Shown piece by piece: positions 43,742-52,702 of a DNA stretch of 64,000 nucleotides. Each line of letters opens with the position of its first letter. The first letter of the stretch is position 1. The notes beneath the pieces are model-generated. The model did no database searches. It saw only the letters and a list, made by a program, of their open reading frames with translations, and was not told where the DNA came from. Source of the DNA: Acidobacteriota bacterium (lineage in GTDB: Bacteria > Acidobacteriota > Terriglobia > Terriglobales > Acidobacteriaceae); the NCBI GenBank assembly GCA_018268915.1, contig JAFDVQ010000016.1, forward strand, positions 269,350 through 333,349, in the 5' to 3' direction. The position numbers and the translations under genes are program-made.

Positions 43742-44359
43742 CTAGTTCGCAGTCAGGGGAAGGCTCTGCGTGTTGTTGTAGCCCAGGTCGGTGATCTGAA
43801 CGGCGCCGGGCATGATGGAGTCGACTTTGTAGCGATGGTCGACGATGTCGCCGGGGCGCGCCATGAAGATGTCTTCGCCGCGAACGAGAAACGCGCGGAG
43901 CTGCTTGTCAGAGCTCTGCGAGTAGCCGAAGTATTTCAAATCGATCGCGGGTGGACGTGGCGGCTCTGGAGCCTTTGCGATCTGATCCTGCGGGTTGGGG
44001 CGAGCGGGCGCCTGCGGCTGAGGGATCTCTACTGGCGCGGATTCGGCGGAGAAGATGTTGCGGCCGGTTCCGGCGTAGACCACGTCTTCGCTCTGAGCGA
44101 GTTTGTCGAGGTGCAGCGCTGGGTCGATGTTATTGGTGGTGATCCGCTGAGCCTGTGGTCCTGCGGCTGAGTTCGCGGCAGTCGTCCCAGTGGCGCGGCG
44201 GGCCGGCGTGTTCGCGACTGAGGGCGGTGGCGTCGTTGGCGTGGAGGATGAGCCAAAGCTGTTGTAGAGCTCATATCCGCCGACACCTACGATGACTGCG
44301 GCGAGGGCAACGACCGTGTAGACCTGTTTCTTGTTTTCTGTTCCGAGAGCGAGTGCCAT
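43742..44359 (-). CDS. pilP: PilP-like pilus assembly protein
   Basis: About 205 residues from the ATG at 44359, which has AGGAGGG upstream and overlaps the pilO end. One N-terminal helix (VYTVVALAAVIVGVGGYELY) anchors it, followed by a proline-rich linker. The C-terminal 90 residues (IDLKYFGYSQSSDKQLRAFL, IVDHRYKV, VQITDLGYNNTQSLPL) match the beta fold of PilP/GspC-type proteins that contact the secretin. It is distant from proteobacterial PilP and lacks the lipobox; position after pilO supports the name. Confidence 0.75.
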   Translation of the reverse strand: MALALGTENKKQVYTVVALAAVIVGVGGYELYNSFGSSSTPTTPPPSVANTPARRATGTTAANSAAGPQAQRITTNNIDPALHLDKLAQSEDVVYAGTGRNIFSAESAPVEIPQPQAPARPNPQDQIAKAPEPPRPPAIDLKYFGYSQSSDKQLRAFLVRGEDIFMARPGDIVDHRYKVDSIMPGAVQITDLGYNNTQSLPLTAN

Positions 44360-44360
44360 G

Positions 44361-44996
44361 TTATTCGCCCTCCTGCGATGCGGGCAGAGTGGTGGCTTGC
44401 GGCTCTGTCGGAGTCGGAGGCAGGCCGCTGGGAACATCGGATGGACGCAGCCATGTTGAGAGGCGCAGGCGAAGATTGACCATTCCGCCTTGCTGGCCGG
44501 TGAAGGCCATGGCCCGGATCACAAAAAAGGTGTGGCTGCGTTCGAGGCCATTCACGAAGCGCATAATCTGCTGATACTCGCCGCCGATGCGGGCATCCAG
44601 CGATATCTCGGTGAGATTGCCGGCGGTCGCGCCCTGCGTGTACTGCATGCCGGAGATGTGGACGCCGGATCGGACCGCGAGATCCCCAACCTGTACGGCG
44701 ATAGAAGAGTAATTGGCGGGAATACGCTCAGCGTAGAAGCTCTGAATCTGATTGCGCGAGTCGAGAACGCGCTGGTCGATTCCGCGGAGAGGAGCGGTCT
44801 GCACTTCGAGCGTTTTGAGCTCGATCTGGCGGTTGATCAACGCGTCCTTCGATCCGGATGTGGTTGCCGACCAGTCAAGCACGAGGCGGACCGCAAGGAA
44901 GAGCACAATCAAGCCGAGTACGCCAACGCCGACGTAGTGCAGCGTGAGCGGTGAGGAGAGTTGCTCGCGAGTCGTGGGGGCCTTTTGCGGCGTCAT
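44361..44996 (-). CDS. pilO: PilO-like pilus assembly protein
   Basis: 211 residues: one N-terminal helix (VGVGVLGLIVLFLAVRLVL), a coiled-coil stretch to about 90 and a ferredoxin-like fold (YSSIAVQVGDLAVRSGVHISG, RSHTFFVIRAMAFTGQQGGMVNLRLRLSTW). The ATG overlaps the pilN stop (ATGA), showing translational coupling. PilO pairs with PilN to form the periplasmic ring on the inner membrane. The name rests on fold, size and order. Confidence 0.82.
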   Translation of the reverse strand: MTPQKAPTTREQLSSPLTLHYVGVGVLGLIVLFLAVRLVLDWSATTSGSKDALINRQIELKTLEVQTAPLRGIDQRVLDSRNQIQSFYAERIPANYSSIAVQVGDLAVRSGVHISGMQYTQGATAGNLTEISLDARIGGEYQQIMRFVNGLERSHTFFVIRAMAFTGQQGGMVNLRLRLSTWLRPSDVPSGLPPTPTEPQATTLPASQEGE

Positions 44997-45712
44997 TGCG
45001 CGACTCCTCGATGCGGCTGGGCTGGGGCATGCGGTCTCGCCATGCCGGAATGCGGGGCCCCCGAAGCAGATCCCTCAGCGCCTTCTCCAGCCTTCGATGT
45101 TGCGTGTTTCCGCTGATCGGCCGGACCGGGGTTGTAGTCGGCAAGAACGTCGTAGTCGAATCGATTGGAAGCGCTGACGGGCTGCGCCTGCGCATTAGGT
45201 CCACCAGAGGATTCCGCGGTTTCTCCGACGATCCTGGGAACGACGAAATGACGGGAGTGCTCGAGGTTCTGAACGAGCTGAACGTCGCGATCACGCGGTC
45301 CGATCACCCTGAGATGAACAGTGATCAGGCCGTTCTTGATCGTGGGCTCGAGTGTCGTCACCTGAACGCCGGCAGGGAGAACGGTCTCGAGGTCTTCCAT
45401 CGCGAGGGTCCAGGAGAAAGCCTTCTCATCGAAGAGCTGGTTCAGGCTTTCGGACTGCTGTAGAGTGCGTGCGTTGTCCGGCTGGCGCATCGTGGCCTGG
45501 TAGCGCTGCTGCTCCTGGCGCAACTGCGAGATCTTGCCATCGAACGAGTGCTCACGTTCACGAGCCACCTCGGCTTTCCCATGAACGAAGTAAAGGCCAA
45601 TCAGCAGTAGAACGGCGACGCCGGCAAGCGCAGCCATCGTATTCCGCAGGTTCTTGAGTGCCGGAGCGATGTCGGCGAACTGCCGGGAGGCAAGATTGAT
45701 GGTTACGCGCAA
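44993..45712 (-). CDS. pilN: PilN-like pilus assembly protein
   Basis: 239 residues. It starts RVTINLASRQF, like the cytoplasmic INLLP-type motif of PilN that binds PilM, then a single helix, a coiled coil (REREHSFDGKISQLRQEQQRYQ) and a ferredoxin-like domain with LEPTIKNGLITVHLRVIG. The C-terminal 60 residues are disordered, Ala/Gly/His-rich and not typical of PilN. The start codon is TTG at 45712 with AGGAG upstream; the pilM stop lies two bases before. Confidence 0.82.
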   Translation of the reverse strand: MRVTINLASRQFADIAPALKNLRNTMAALAGVAVLLLIGLYFVHGKAEVAREREHSFDGKISQLRQEQQRYQATMRQPDNARTLQQSESLNQLFDEKAFSWTLAMEDLETVLPAGVQVTTLEPTIKNGLITVHLRVIGPRDRDVQLVQNLEHSRHFVVPRIVGETAESSGGPNAQAQPVSASNRFDYDVLADYNPGPADQRKHATSKAGEGAEGSASGAPHSGMARPHAPAQPHRGVAQ

Positions 45713-45713
45713 G

Positions 45714-46625
45714 CTATACCGCTCCTGCCAATGCGCCGGTTAACCCGGCGATGCTCATGTTGGACAAGCTTGTGGCCACGCCGGTGGATGGGCGGGGCGC
45801 CAGGTCGATAATTCTCAGTTCCGACGTACCAAACCAGCGTTCGAACTCGGAAGCTGTGCCGTTCCCGGCGAAGTAGAGCTCGCGGGGGAGCACAGAAACC
45901 TTGTCCTCATAATAAGCTGCGGCAACGGCGACGCTGCGCTGAACTTCAAGCAGCCGCTGCGAAGGGTCTTCCGGAAGGTCCAGGGTTCTGTAAAGCAGCA
46001 GGTCATCGCCGCGCGTAATAGACGTGGTGATGGCAACTTTGCTGAGGCAGGCGGCCAGAAGCGGCTCTTCCGACTCGAGAGTAGCCAGGGCCGCAAGCGC
46101 GGAAGGCATCACCGAACCGGGCTCATAGCCAGCGCCACGGACGACGGTCTCGTATTCGTCGAGGATGTTGCTGGGAAGCACAGCCACAAGGACGCGCGCT
46201 TCTGTCTTGGTCTGCGTGAGGACCTGGTAGCTCAGGCCAGCGTGCTCGACGTCAAAGGGGACCATCTTTCGCAGACGGAAGCGAAGGACCGGAATTGCTT
46301 CAGACGCGCGTGAGGGCAGCGTATCGAAATCGAGAACGAAGACGCGCACGGCGGTGTCGGGAATGACGACAGTGACGTAGCGCGTGCTCGGGTTCACCGC
46401 GCCGAGAGCATTCCGGATAGCGAGCGAGACGGCTTCGGGCGAGGTCATATTGAGCTCACTGATGCCGGGGACCAGGATTCCGGGACGCAACGCCTCGTAG
46501 GCGAAGACGGGATCATCGTGCTTGCCGGCAATGGACGCGGCCATCACTCCCTCTGAGGTCAGCTCGATGGCTGCGGGAGGCCGTTTGCCGTAGGATGCTG
46601 CCGGACTGCTCAGGATAGAACTCAC
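45714..46625 (-). CDS. pilM: PilM-like pilus assembly protein
   Basis: 303 residues, shorter than the usual about 350. An actin-like fold is suggested by YVTVVIPDTAVRVFVLDFDTLP, VPFDVEHAGLSYQVL and ARVLVAVLPSNILDEYETVVRGAGYEP. The usual GxDxGxxxxK nucleotide motif is replaced by PPAAIELTSEGVMAA, so it may not bind ATP. It begins with GTG at 46625, overlapping the pilB stop by one base. It probably links PilN to the ATPase. Confidence 0.8.
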   Translation of the reverse strand: MSSILSSPAASYGKRPPAAIELTSEGVMAASIAGKHDDPVFAYEALRPGILVPGISELNMTSPEAVSLAIRNALGAVNPSTRYVTVVIPDTAVRVFVLDFDTLPSRASEAIPVLRFRLRKMVPFDVEHAGLSYQVLTQTKTEARVLVAVLPSNILDEYETVVRGAGYEPGSVMPSALAALATLESEEPLLAACLSKVAITTSITRGDDLLLYRTLDLPEDPSQRLLEVQRSVAVAAAYYEDKVSVLPRELYFAGNGTASEFERWFGTSELRIIDLAPRPSTGVATSLSNMSIAGLTGALAGAV

Positions 46626-48268
46626 TATCGTGACGCCTCAATGAATGTGACTTTATTGATTTCCTTCAGCGTTGTGAGCCCGCGACGAACGCGATCCAAT
46701 GCGGATTCACGGAGGAACGACATGCCTTCCTTCTGAGCCAGCTTGCGGATCTCGGAGGTCGGCTTCTTATCAAGAATCAGCTCACGGATGGGGTCGGTCA
46801 AGTCTAAAAGCTCATGGATCGCGGTACGTCCGCGATACCCCGTGCCGCCGCACTCGATGCATCCGATACCTTCGCGGAAGGCGAATCCGCGCCATTCGGC
46901 CGGGTCCATGCCGCTGGCGATGAGGACTTCATCGGGATAGCTGACGTTGCGCACGCAGTGTTCGCAGACGGTACGAACGAGGCGCTGGGCGAGAATGCAG
47001 TTCAGCGCAGAGACGAAGTTGTAGGCTTCGACGCCCATATTCAGAAAGCGTCCGAGTACGTCGACCACGTTGTTGGCGTGGACAGTCGTGAATACGAGGT
47101 GGCCGGTGAGCGCGGAGTTGATCGCGATCTGGGCAGTTTCCTGGTCACGGATTTCGCCGACCAGGATCTTGTCGGGGTCATGGCGCAGAATGGAGCGCAA
47201 ACCGCGGGCGAAGGTCAGGCCTTTCTTCTCGTTCACCGGGATCTGCGTGATGCCCCGGATCTGGTATTCGACCGGGTCTTCGATGGTGATGATCTTGTCC
47301 TCGTCGCTCTTGATCTCGTTGAGCGCGGCATACAGTGTCGTCGTTTTACCGGAACCGGTGGGGCCGGTGACGAGCACCATGCCGTAGGGCTCGCGAATAT
47401 AGCGGCGGAAGCGGCGAAGGTCTTCTTCGGCGAAGCCCACCACGTCGAGCGTAAGGTGGCGGAACTTCTCGCTCATCGACTCTTTGTCGAGCACGCGGAG
47501 CACGGCGTTCTCACCATGCACCGTAGGCATGATGGAAACGCGGAAGTCGATGAGGCGGCTCTTGTATCGGACGCGGAAGCGGCCGTCCTGCGGGACGCGG
47601 CGCTCGGCGATATCGAGCTCGCTCATGATTTTGATACGGCTCAGGATCGTCGTGTGGTGTTCGCGGGCGATGGGCGCCATGGCTTCCTGAAGCACGCCGT
47701 CGATGCGGTACTTCACGTGGAGCGAGTCGTCATAAGTCTCGATATGGATGTCGGAGGCGCGGCGCTCAAGGGCGGTGAAGATGGTGGTGTCGACCAGCCG
47801 GATGATCGGGCTTATGTCTTCATCGCTGGTGAGCTTCTCAATGGAGATGCTCTCGTCTTCAGCCGCATCTTCTGCACCGACAACGTCGAAGGTGAGTCCT
47901 TCGCTGGCCTCATCGAGCACTCGCTGCGACTGCTCCGTCTTTTTGAGCAGGTCGGTGATTTGAGAGAGGGTAGCGACGCGGGCAATGATGCGATGGCCAA
48001 GAAGTCCGGCAATCTCATCGAGCACCATCAAGCGAGATGGATCGCTGACGGCGATCACCATGGCATCGGCCACCTGCTCGATGGGCACGAAGTTGTAGCG
48101 GAACATCAGTTCCACCGGCACTGTGCGGAGCAGGTCGTGCTGAATCTTGAAATTCTTTAAATCTACAAATTCGGCGCGGTAGCGTGCGGCAAGCGCTTCG
48201 GCCTGCGCACGTTCATCGAGCCCATTTACTGATTGCCCGATCGGCACCGAGATGGTGGTATCAGCCAT
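46625..48268 (-). CDS. pilB: Type IV pilus extension ATPase PilB (GspE family)
   Basis: 547 residues. The N-terminal MshEN-like domain (20-115) precedes the hexameric ATPase. Walker A GPTGSGKTT at 302-310, Asp box HIETYDDSLHVKYRID near 175-190, Walker B ILVGEIRDQETAQIA at 368-382, His box TVHANN at 395-400. A zinc site has Cys435, 438, 470 and 473 (CEHC, CIEC). It powers pilin polymerisation at the inner membrane. It starts nine bases after pilC ends and is part of one tight operon. Confidence 0.93.
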   Translation of the reverse strand: MADTTISVPIGQSVNGLDERAQAEALAARYRAEFVDLKNFKIQHDLLRTVPVELMFRYNFVPIEQVADAMVIAVSDPSRLMVLDEIAGLLGHRIIARVATLSQITDLLKKTEQSQRVLDEASEGLTFDVVGAEDAAEDESISIEKLTSDEDISPIIRLVDTTIFTALERRASDIHIETYDDSLHVKYRIDGVLQEAMAPIAREHHTTILSRIKIMSELDIAERRVPQDGRFRVRYKSRLIDFRVSIMPTVHGENAVLRVLDKESMSEKFRHLTLDVVGFAEEDLRRFRRYIREPYGMVLVTGPTGSGKTTTLYAALNEIKSDEDKIITIEDPVEYQIRGITQIPVNEKKGLTFARGLRSILRHDPDKILVGEIRDQETAQIAINSALTGHLVFTTVHANNVVDVLGRFLNMGVEAYNFVSALNCILAQRLVRTVCEHCVRNVSYPDEVLIASGMDPAEWRGFAFREGIGCIECGGTGYRGRTAIHELLDLTDPIRELILDKKPTSEIRKLAQKEGMSFLRESALDRVRRGLTTLKEINKVTFIEASR

Positions 48269-48277
48269 ATATAAGGA

Positions 48278-49483
48278 TTAACCCTGTCCTCCGCTGGCAG
48301 CCGATCCGAGCGAGAAGATCGGCAGGTAAAGCGAGATAAGAATAAAAACGACAACCACGCCCATCACGATCAGGATGGCGGGTTCGATGAGCGAGAGCGC
48401 CGCAGTGAGCGCAGTGGCAACGTCTTCCTCGAAGAATTCGGCGACCGAGTTGAGCATCTGCGGAAGAGCGCCGGTCTGTTCGCCGACGGAGATCATTTCC
48501 GTCGAGAGATCCGGAAAAACGCCGGTATTGGTGAGCGAATCTGCCAGGCTCTTGCCTTCGCGGACCGTGCCAATCGCGCTGCCGACAGCCTTCGACACCC
48601 TGCGCGAGGAAATCGACCGCGCCGCTGTCTCGAGAGAAGGAACGAGCGGCAGACCGCCAGACAGCAGAGTGGAAAGCGTACGCGAGAAGAGAGCCACCTG
48701 GTATTTGAGCCAGATCTTGCCGAAGACGGGCATGCCCACACGAACCGAGTCGACCGTATCGCGGCCCTTGTCGGTAATCGAGAATCGCCACAGCCCGATG
48801 ACCACGGCGATAAAGGCAAGAAGGATCCACAGGAAGTTATGCTGCGTCCACTTACCAAACGTTAGAAGCCCAACCGTGAGCTCAGGCAGCTTGGAGCCCA
48901 TCTGATCGTAGAGCTGGGCGAACTGCGGGATCACAACCGTGAACATGAAGACGAGCAGGCCGCTCACGATGGTCAGCAGAAGGCCGGGATAAATGAGCGA
49001 AGCCGTGAGCTTTTTGCGGAAGGTGAGCGAGACGCGCTGAAAGTTGATGTAGCGCTCGAGCACTTCCTGAAGGTTGCCCGAACGTTCACCAGCCAGCAGC
49101 GTCGTGGTGTACATGACCGGTATGCCGTTCTGGGCTTCGAAAGCGCCTGAGAGCGGTTCGCCGGTCTTAACGCGGTTAGCAACGTCATCAAGCTGCGAGC
49201 GGAAGTAAGCGCTTTTCTGAATCTTCGTGAGCATCTGCAGCGAGCCCAGAATCGGCAAGCCGGCGCGAATGAGCGTGAGGAACTGCTGGTTGAAGATCAG
49301 GAAGGGCTCGAGCTTGACCTTGCGGCGGCCCATGCCACCGAGGCCTGAGCGAGCCTTTACCGAGAAGACGTGGTAGCCGGCATGGGCAAAACGCGCACGC
49401 AGCTCCTCGGCGGTGGACGCAGTCTGCACCTGCTCCTGAACGCGGCCGCGTTCATCAGCTAACTTGATTACGAACTCTGCCAT
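48278..49483 (-). CDS. pilC: Type IV pilus inner-membrane platform protein PilC (GspF family)
   Basis: 401 residues with two GspF domains and three hydrophobic helices (about 170-192, 222-242, 370-395). Signature stretches: IFNQQFLTLIRAGLPILGSL, LAGERSGNLQEVLERYI and SVGEQTGALPQMLNSVAEFF. It forms the platform that PilB turns. It is first in the operon. There is no Shine-Dalgarno before the ATG; a GACCGG-CAA-CCGGTC hairpin occupies that place. Confidence 0.92.
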   Translation of the reverse strand: MAEFVIKLADERGRVQEQVQTASTAEELRARFAHAGYHVFSVKARSGLGGMGRRKVKLEPFLIFNQQFLTLIRAGLPILGSLQMLTKIQKSAYFRSQLDDVANRVKTGEPLSGAFEAQNGIPVMYTTTLLAGERSGNLQEVLERYINFQRVSLTFRKKLTASLIYPGLLLTIVSGLLVFMFTVVIPQFAQLYDQMGSKLPELTVGLLTFGKWTQHNFLWILLAFIAVVIGLWRFSITDKGRDTVDSVRVGMPVFGKIWLKYQVALFSRTLSTLLSGGLPLVPSLETAARSISSRRVSKAVGSAIGTVREGKSLADSLTNTGVFPDLSTEMISVGEQTGALPQMLNSVAEFFEEDVATALTAALSLIEPAILIVMGVVVVFILISLYLPIFSLGSAASGGQG

Positions 49484-49485
49484 GG

Positions 49486-49500
49486 GACCGGTTGCCGGTC
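49486..49500 (-). promoter_or_regulatory. Hairpin directly upstream of pilC start codon
   Basis: Six-base arms with a three-base loop (complement reads GACCGGCAACCGGTC), ending two bases before the ATG on the minus strand. It sits where a ribosome site should be and could modulate translation of the pilus operon. Alternatively the message is simply translated without a Shine-Dalgarno. Confidence 0.35.
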
Positions 49501-49714
49501 TTGAATCCGGCCTTCCTGCTCGCTTTCCTGTTCAAGGTTAACAGTTTCGCTCATATCATAGACGCAGTTTCCCCCAGAAGCGTTCATGGTTGATAGCCGC
49601 CGAATTGGGGGTGGCATGGCTTCCCGGGTACTTAAGTTATTTTTCGATTTAAATGACCTGTTTTGTCGGGGGTATCCTGAAGGTGGCCAAAGGCCTGACC
49701 CGGAAATCCCCCCG

Positions 49715-51145
49715 ATGGACCGCAGTGCGAAATGGATGAAGCCGAGCCGTGAGGGTATCCCTCCCGTCCCGGAAAGCAAGGCTACAGCCTGGCTCGGGCT
49801 CAGTCCCCAGGCAGCGGCTCTAGCTGTCATCATTTTGCTCGGTCTGGTAATGACCGGCGCGTATGTCAGCCGGGTCACCGAACATCTGCGAGGGGCCGCC
49901 GCTGCGCCCACGCCTTTTCCTCACGAACTTGCCAAGGTGACCTTCGCGATTGCAGGCGACGTCATCCCGCACGAACCGGTCCGAGCATCCGCAGAGGCAG
50001 CGGGCGGAGGAGTGCAGGGGTGGGGGTCGCTGCTCTCGGATGTGGACGACCTGTTCAAGAGCACCGATTTTGGATTTGTGAACCTGGAGACGCCGGTGGC
50101 CCCGGCGCACTCGAAGGGGTCGAAGCCGTTCATGTTCGACGCCCCGCCGGCACTGCCCGAAGCCCTGAAGGCGCATGGCGTAAAGATCGTCTCGTTTGCG
50201 AATAACCATGTCATGGACCAGGGGTGGGCAGGGTTCGCGGAGACTCGCGATCACCTCAAGGAGATCGGCCTGCAGTTCGTCGGATCGGGCGACACGGCAG
50301 CGCAGACCTGGCAGCCGCTTTTCGTCGAGGCGAACGGGATCAAAGTTGGCTGGCTGGGCATGACCCGCTGGCTCAACGGGAACCGCAATCCAGACAAGGA
50401 TGATCAGCCGCATGTCAACTTTTACCCCTACCCGGGGGAAGCCGGCGGCGCGCCGGGGGCGGATGAGGCCAGGGTTCTGGACGCGGTAAAGGCGGCAAAA
50501 GGCCAGTGCGATCTGCTGGTGGTGTCGGTTCATTGGGGGACGGAGTACGCGACCGCCCCGCGCCCTGAAGACGTCGAGATAGCCCACAAGATCCTCGATG
50601 CCGGAGCGTCGGTGATCGTGGGACATCATCCGCACGTGCTGCAGCCAATCGAAACCTACACGACAGCGGACGGGCGAATGGGAGTGATCTTCTACTCGCT
50701 GGGAAATTTCCTGTCGAATCAGTCGCGGAACTATGTGGATGGCCTTATGCCGGACAAGGATGGCGATCCGCGGGATTCGATGATCGGACTGTTTTCAGCA
50801 GTGAAAAATGACTACGGGCCGGCGGGCGTGAAGGTAGAGCTCGGGCATGTGGGGATGCTGCCTGCATGGGGAGAGAACAATCGCAACGCGATCGCAGCAG
50901 GGAAGACGAGAACGCCGAGCATTCACCCGGTGTTGATCGATCGCGAGATTCCAAAGGTGCAGGCTAGGCTCGACGAGTTGAAAAAGGCCGTAGGCAGTAG
51001 CGATATGACAGCGGAACAAAAGCAGCAGTTCATCGAGCTGAACAAAGAACTGAAAGTACTGATGGACCGCAGATCGCAAATCCTGGCGCGAACCGGAGAC
51101 GAATACCTGATCGATCCACCAAAGGTGACAGCGAAGTCACAATAG
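49715..51145 (+). CDS. CapA/PgsA-family membrane-anchored phosphoesterase-like protein
   Basis: About 476 residues from the ATG at 49715; the frame is open from 49586 but the added part looks non-coding. One helix (AAALAVIILLGLVMTGAYVS) then a calcineurin-like CapA domain: FAIAGDVIPHEPV, NLETPVAP, SFANNHVMDQG, VVSVHWGTEYA, VGHHPHVLQPIE and YSLGNFLSNQ, holding the metal ligands. CapA acts in poly-gamma-glutamate capsule export, but no capB or capC is here, so its role may be another polymer. The C-terminus is coiled-coil-like (ELKKAVGSSDMTAEQKQQFIELNKELKVL). Confidence 0.85.
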   Translation: MDRSAKWMKPSREGIPPVPESKATAWLGLSPQAAALAVIILLGLVMTGAYVSRVTEHLRGAAAAPTPFPHELAKVTFAIAGDVIPHEPVRASAEAAGGGVQGWGSLLSDVDDLFKSTDFGFVNLETPVAPAHSKGSKPFMFDAPPALPEALKAHGVKIVSFANNHVMDQGWAGFAETRDHLKEIGLQFVGSGDTAAQTWQPLFVEANGIKVGWLGMTRWLNGNRNPDKDDQPHVNFYPYPGEAGGAPGADEARVLDAVKAAKGQCDLLVVSVHWGTEYATAPRPEDVEIAHKILDAGASVIVGHHPHVLQPIETYTTADGRMGVIFYSLGNFLSNQSRNYVDGLMPDKDGDPRDSMIGLFSAVKNDYGPAGVKVELGHVGMLPAWGENNRNAIAAGKTRTPSIHPVLIDREIPKVQARLDELKKAVGSSDMTAEQKQQFIELNKELKVLMDRRSQILARTGDEYLIDPPKVTAKSQ

Positions 51146-51150
51146 CGAGT

Positions 51151-51465
51151 TCATCGCGTCATCTGGGCCGGCATCCGGCAAACAGCGAACGAGTTTCTCT
51201 GGTAAGGGCAATCCAATCCGGATGGCGCATTGCCGTGGATCACTGTCCAAGTCACGTCCGGGTACTCTCTCCGTAGATATTCAAACTGCGCGAGCGAAAA
51301 GTGGTTGAGTCCATAGGTGGCGTTGCTCATCTGCTTCCACTCATCGGCGAGCTCGGGGAACAAAGAAACAACTCCACCGTCTTTGTAATAGTCCGCCAAT
51401 GCAGATCGCTCCGAGATCGATCGAAATCCGTGGACGTCGGATAAGAGTGATAAGTGGCAGGCGAT
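51151..51465 (-). pseudogene. C-terminal remnant of a paralogue of the 52703-54217 membrane protein
   Basis: The frame is open for 105 codons with no normal start. Its product matches the last about 95 residues of the full-length protein at 52703-54217: GFRSISERSALADYYKD against SFRALAERSQLADMIKD, then FPELADEWKQ/VPELGPDWEK, HFSLAQFEYLRREYP/HFKLADFERLNRDFG and NSFAVCRMP/WSLAVCQIP. The transmembrane part is missing, so this is a 5'-truncated relic of a duplication. An ATG-like start at 51399 could in theory give an 82-residue protein, but no ribosome site supports it. Confidence 0.75.
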
Positions 51466-51508
51466 CTAGGTGGCAAGGGCGATCACTCGCCCTTGCCCCT
51501 GAGATCAT

Positions 51509-52495
51509 CTATTGTCCAATCGCGGTTGAAAGGTAATGGCTGCTCGAATTCTGACTGAATATGTTGTAGAGCTTGCCATTTGGACCTACGACTAGGGCCG
51601 GGGGCCCACCCATCGTCGGCGTAGTCGATGTTCCGTTTGTGAAGTAAACCCCATCCGTCGAGTAGGCGTAGTAAAAGTGAAAGTCACTGCTGTTTTGGCG
51701 ATATCCCAAGTACAAAACGCCGTTGTTAACAGCCAGAGAGGGCTGAGAGCTGGTGTGATTACCTGTTGCTGCATTGCTGAAGGTCCAAGACACGCCATTG
51801 GTACTCTCACCAAGGTAGATATAGTTGCTTCCTGTGGTGTCTTTGTACGCGACGTAGAGCTTGCCGTTATAGGCACCCAAACCTGGAGCTTCTCCTAACG
51901 AGAATGACGCTGGATAATAGGCCGATGCAGTGTACGAATGGGTTGGGCTCTCAGTAACGAGACAGATCCCAAGACCCGATTTGGGAGTCCTAAAGCCGAT
52001 ATATAGATTTCCTCCGAAAACAGCCATGCTCGGCGAGTCGAAGGCGCTTTCATATGGATTTCCAGAATTCGTAAACATGTTTGAACAGACACCATGATTT
52101 GTGAACGAGATCCCGTCGGTGCTGGTCTCGATGTACAGGAGCCCATTGGGGTCCGTAAAGCTGATATACAGCTTGTTGTTGTACACCGCTAACTGCGGAT
52201 TGTTGTTAACCACGGCTCCCGGGACTTGGACGGGGGTTGAGTAGTTGAATTGATCAACTCGATACGTAAGCCAAAGATTTCCGTTTGTGCTGTGATCCGA
52301 ATACACCACGTACAGCTTGCCGTTGTACGTTGCTGCACCCACCCCGCTATGACTGATTTGACCGCTGACGCGGATCGCTGTGTCAACGAGATCCATTTGC
52401 CAGTTCAAGGTTTGCGCGTTTGCTGACGTCTTAAACGCTAATAGTTGTGAGAAAACTGCCAAGCACACGAAGACCCTACGCATGAAACAGGACAT
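51509..52495 (-). CDS. Secreted six-repeat propeller/lectin-like protein
   Basis: 328 residues with a signal peptide (cleavage near SANAQT) and GGGAGAA upstream of the ATG. About six 45-residue repeats each begin NGKLYVVYSD-like: NGKLYVVYSD, NNKLYISFTD, GGNLYIGFRT, NGKLYVAYKD, NGVLYLGYRQ, NGKLYNIFSQ, with a TDG-x-x-F/W turn. This suits a six-bladed lectin or sialidase-like propeller, without visible catalytic residues. The DNA is clearly richer in A and T than its neighbours, and it lies between the full-length membrane-protein gene and its truncated relative, so acquisition by transfer is plausible. Confidence 0.75.
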   Translation of the reverse strand: MSCFMRRVFVCLAVFSQLLAFKTSANAQTLNWQMDLVDTAIRVSGQISHSGVGAATYNGKLYVVYSDHSTNGNLWLTYRVDQFNYSTPVQVPGAVVNNNPQLAVYNNKLYISFTDPNGLLYIETSTDGISFTNHGVCSNMFTNSGNPYESAFDSPSMAVFGGNLYIGFRTPKSGLGICLVTESPTHSYTASAYYPASFSLGEAPGLGAYNGKLYVAYKDTTGSNYIYLGESTNGVSWTFSNAATGNHTSSQPSLAVNNGVLYLGYRQNSSDFHFYYAYSTDGVYFTNGTSTTPTMGGPPALVVGPNGKLYNIFSQNSSSHYLSTAIGQ

Positions 52496-52702
52496 ACGTG
52501 ATTCTCCCTCTACTGTGTTGGAACGACGTGGAACTGCGACACTCTAGAGTTGAACAGGTCTCTAGGAGCAGGTCCAAGCGAACGATATCCCCGAGTACGT
52601 GGCTTGGTATGTCAGCGCAAAACTGACTGTCAAAATGCGGAACAACGATCGCAAGAAGTTGGCGTCACCAAAAGATTACGAAAGGAGCAACTCTTTCGTA
52701 AT

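Noticed and set aside
46814..48160. 448-codon open frame on the plus strand opposite pilB
   Set aside because: It is the mirror of a well-conserved ATPase in a GC-rich genome; the product is acidic, domain-free and lacks a ribosome site. Long antisense frames are expected from codon bias.
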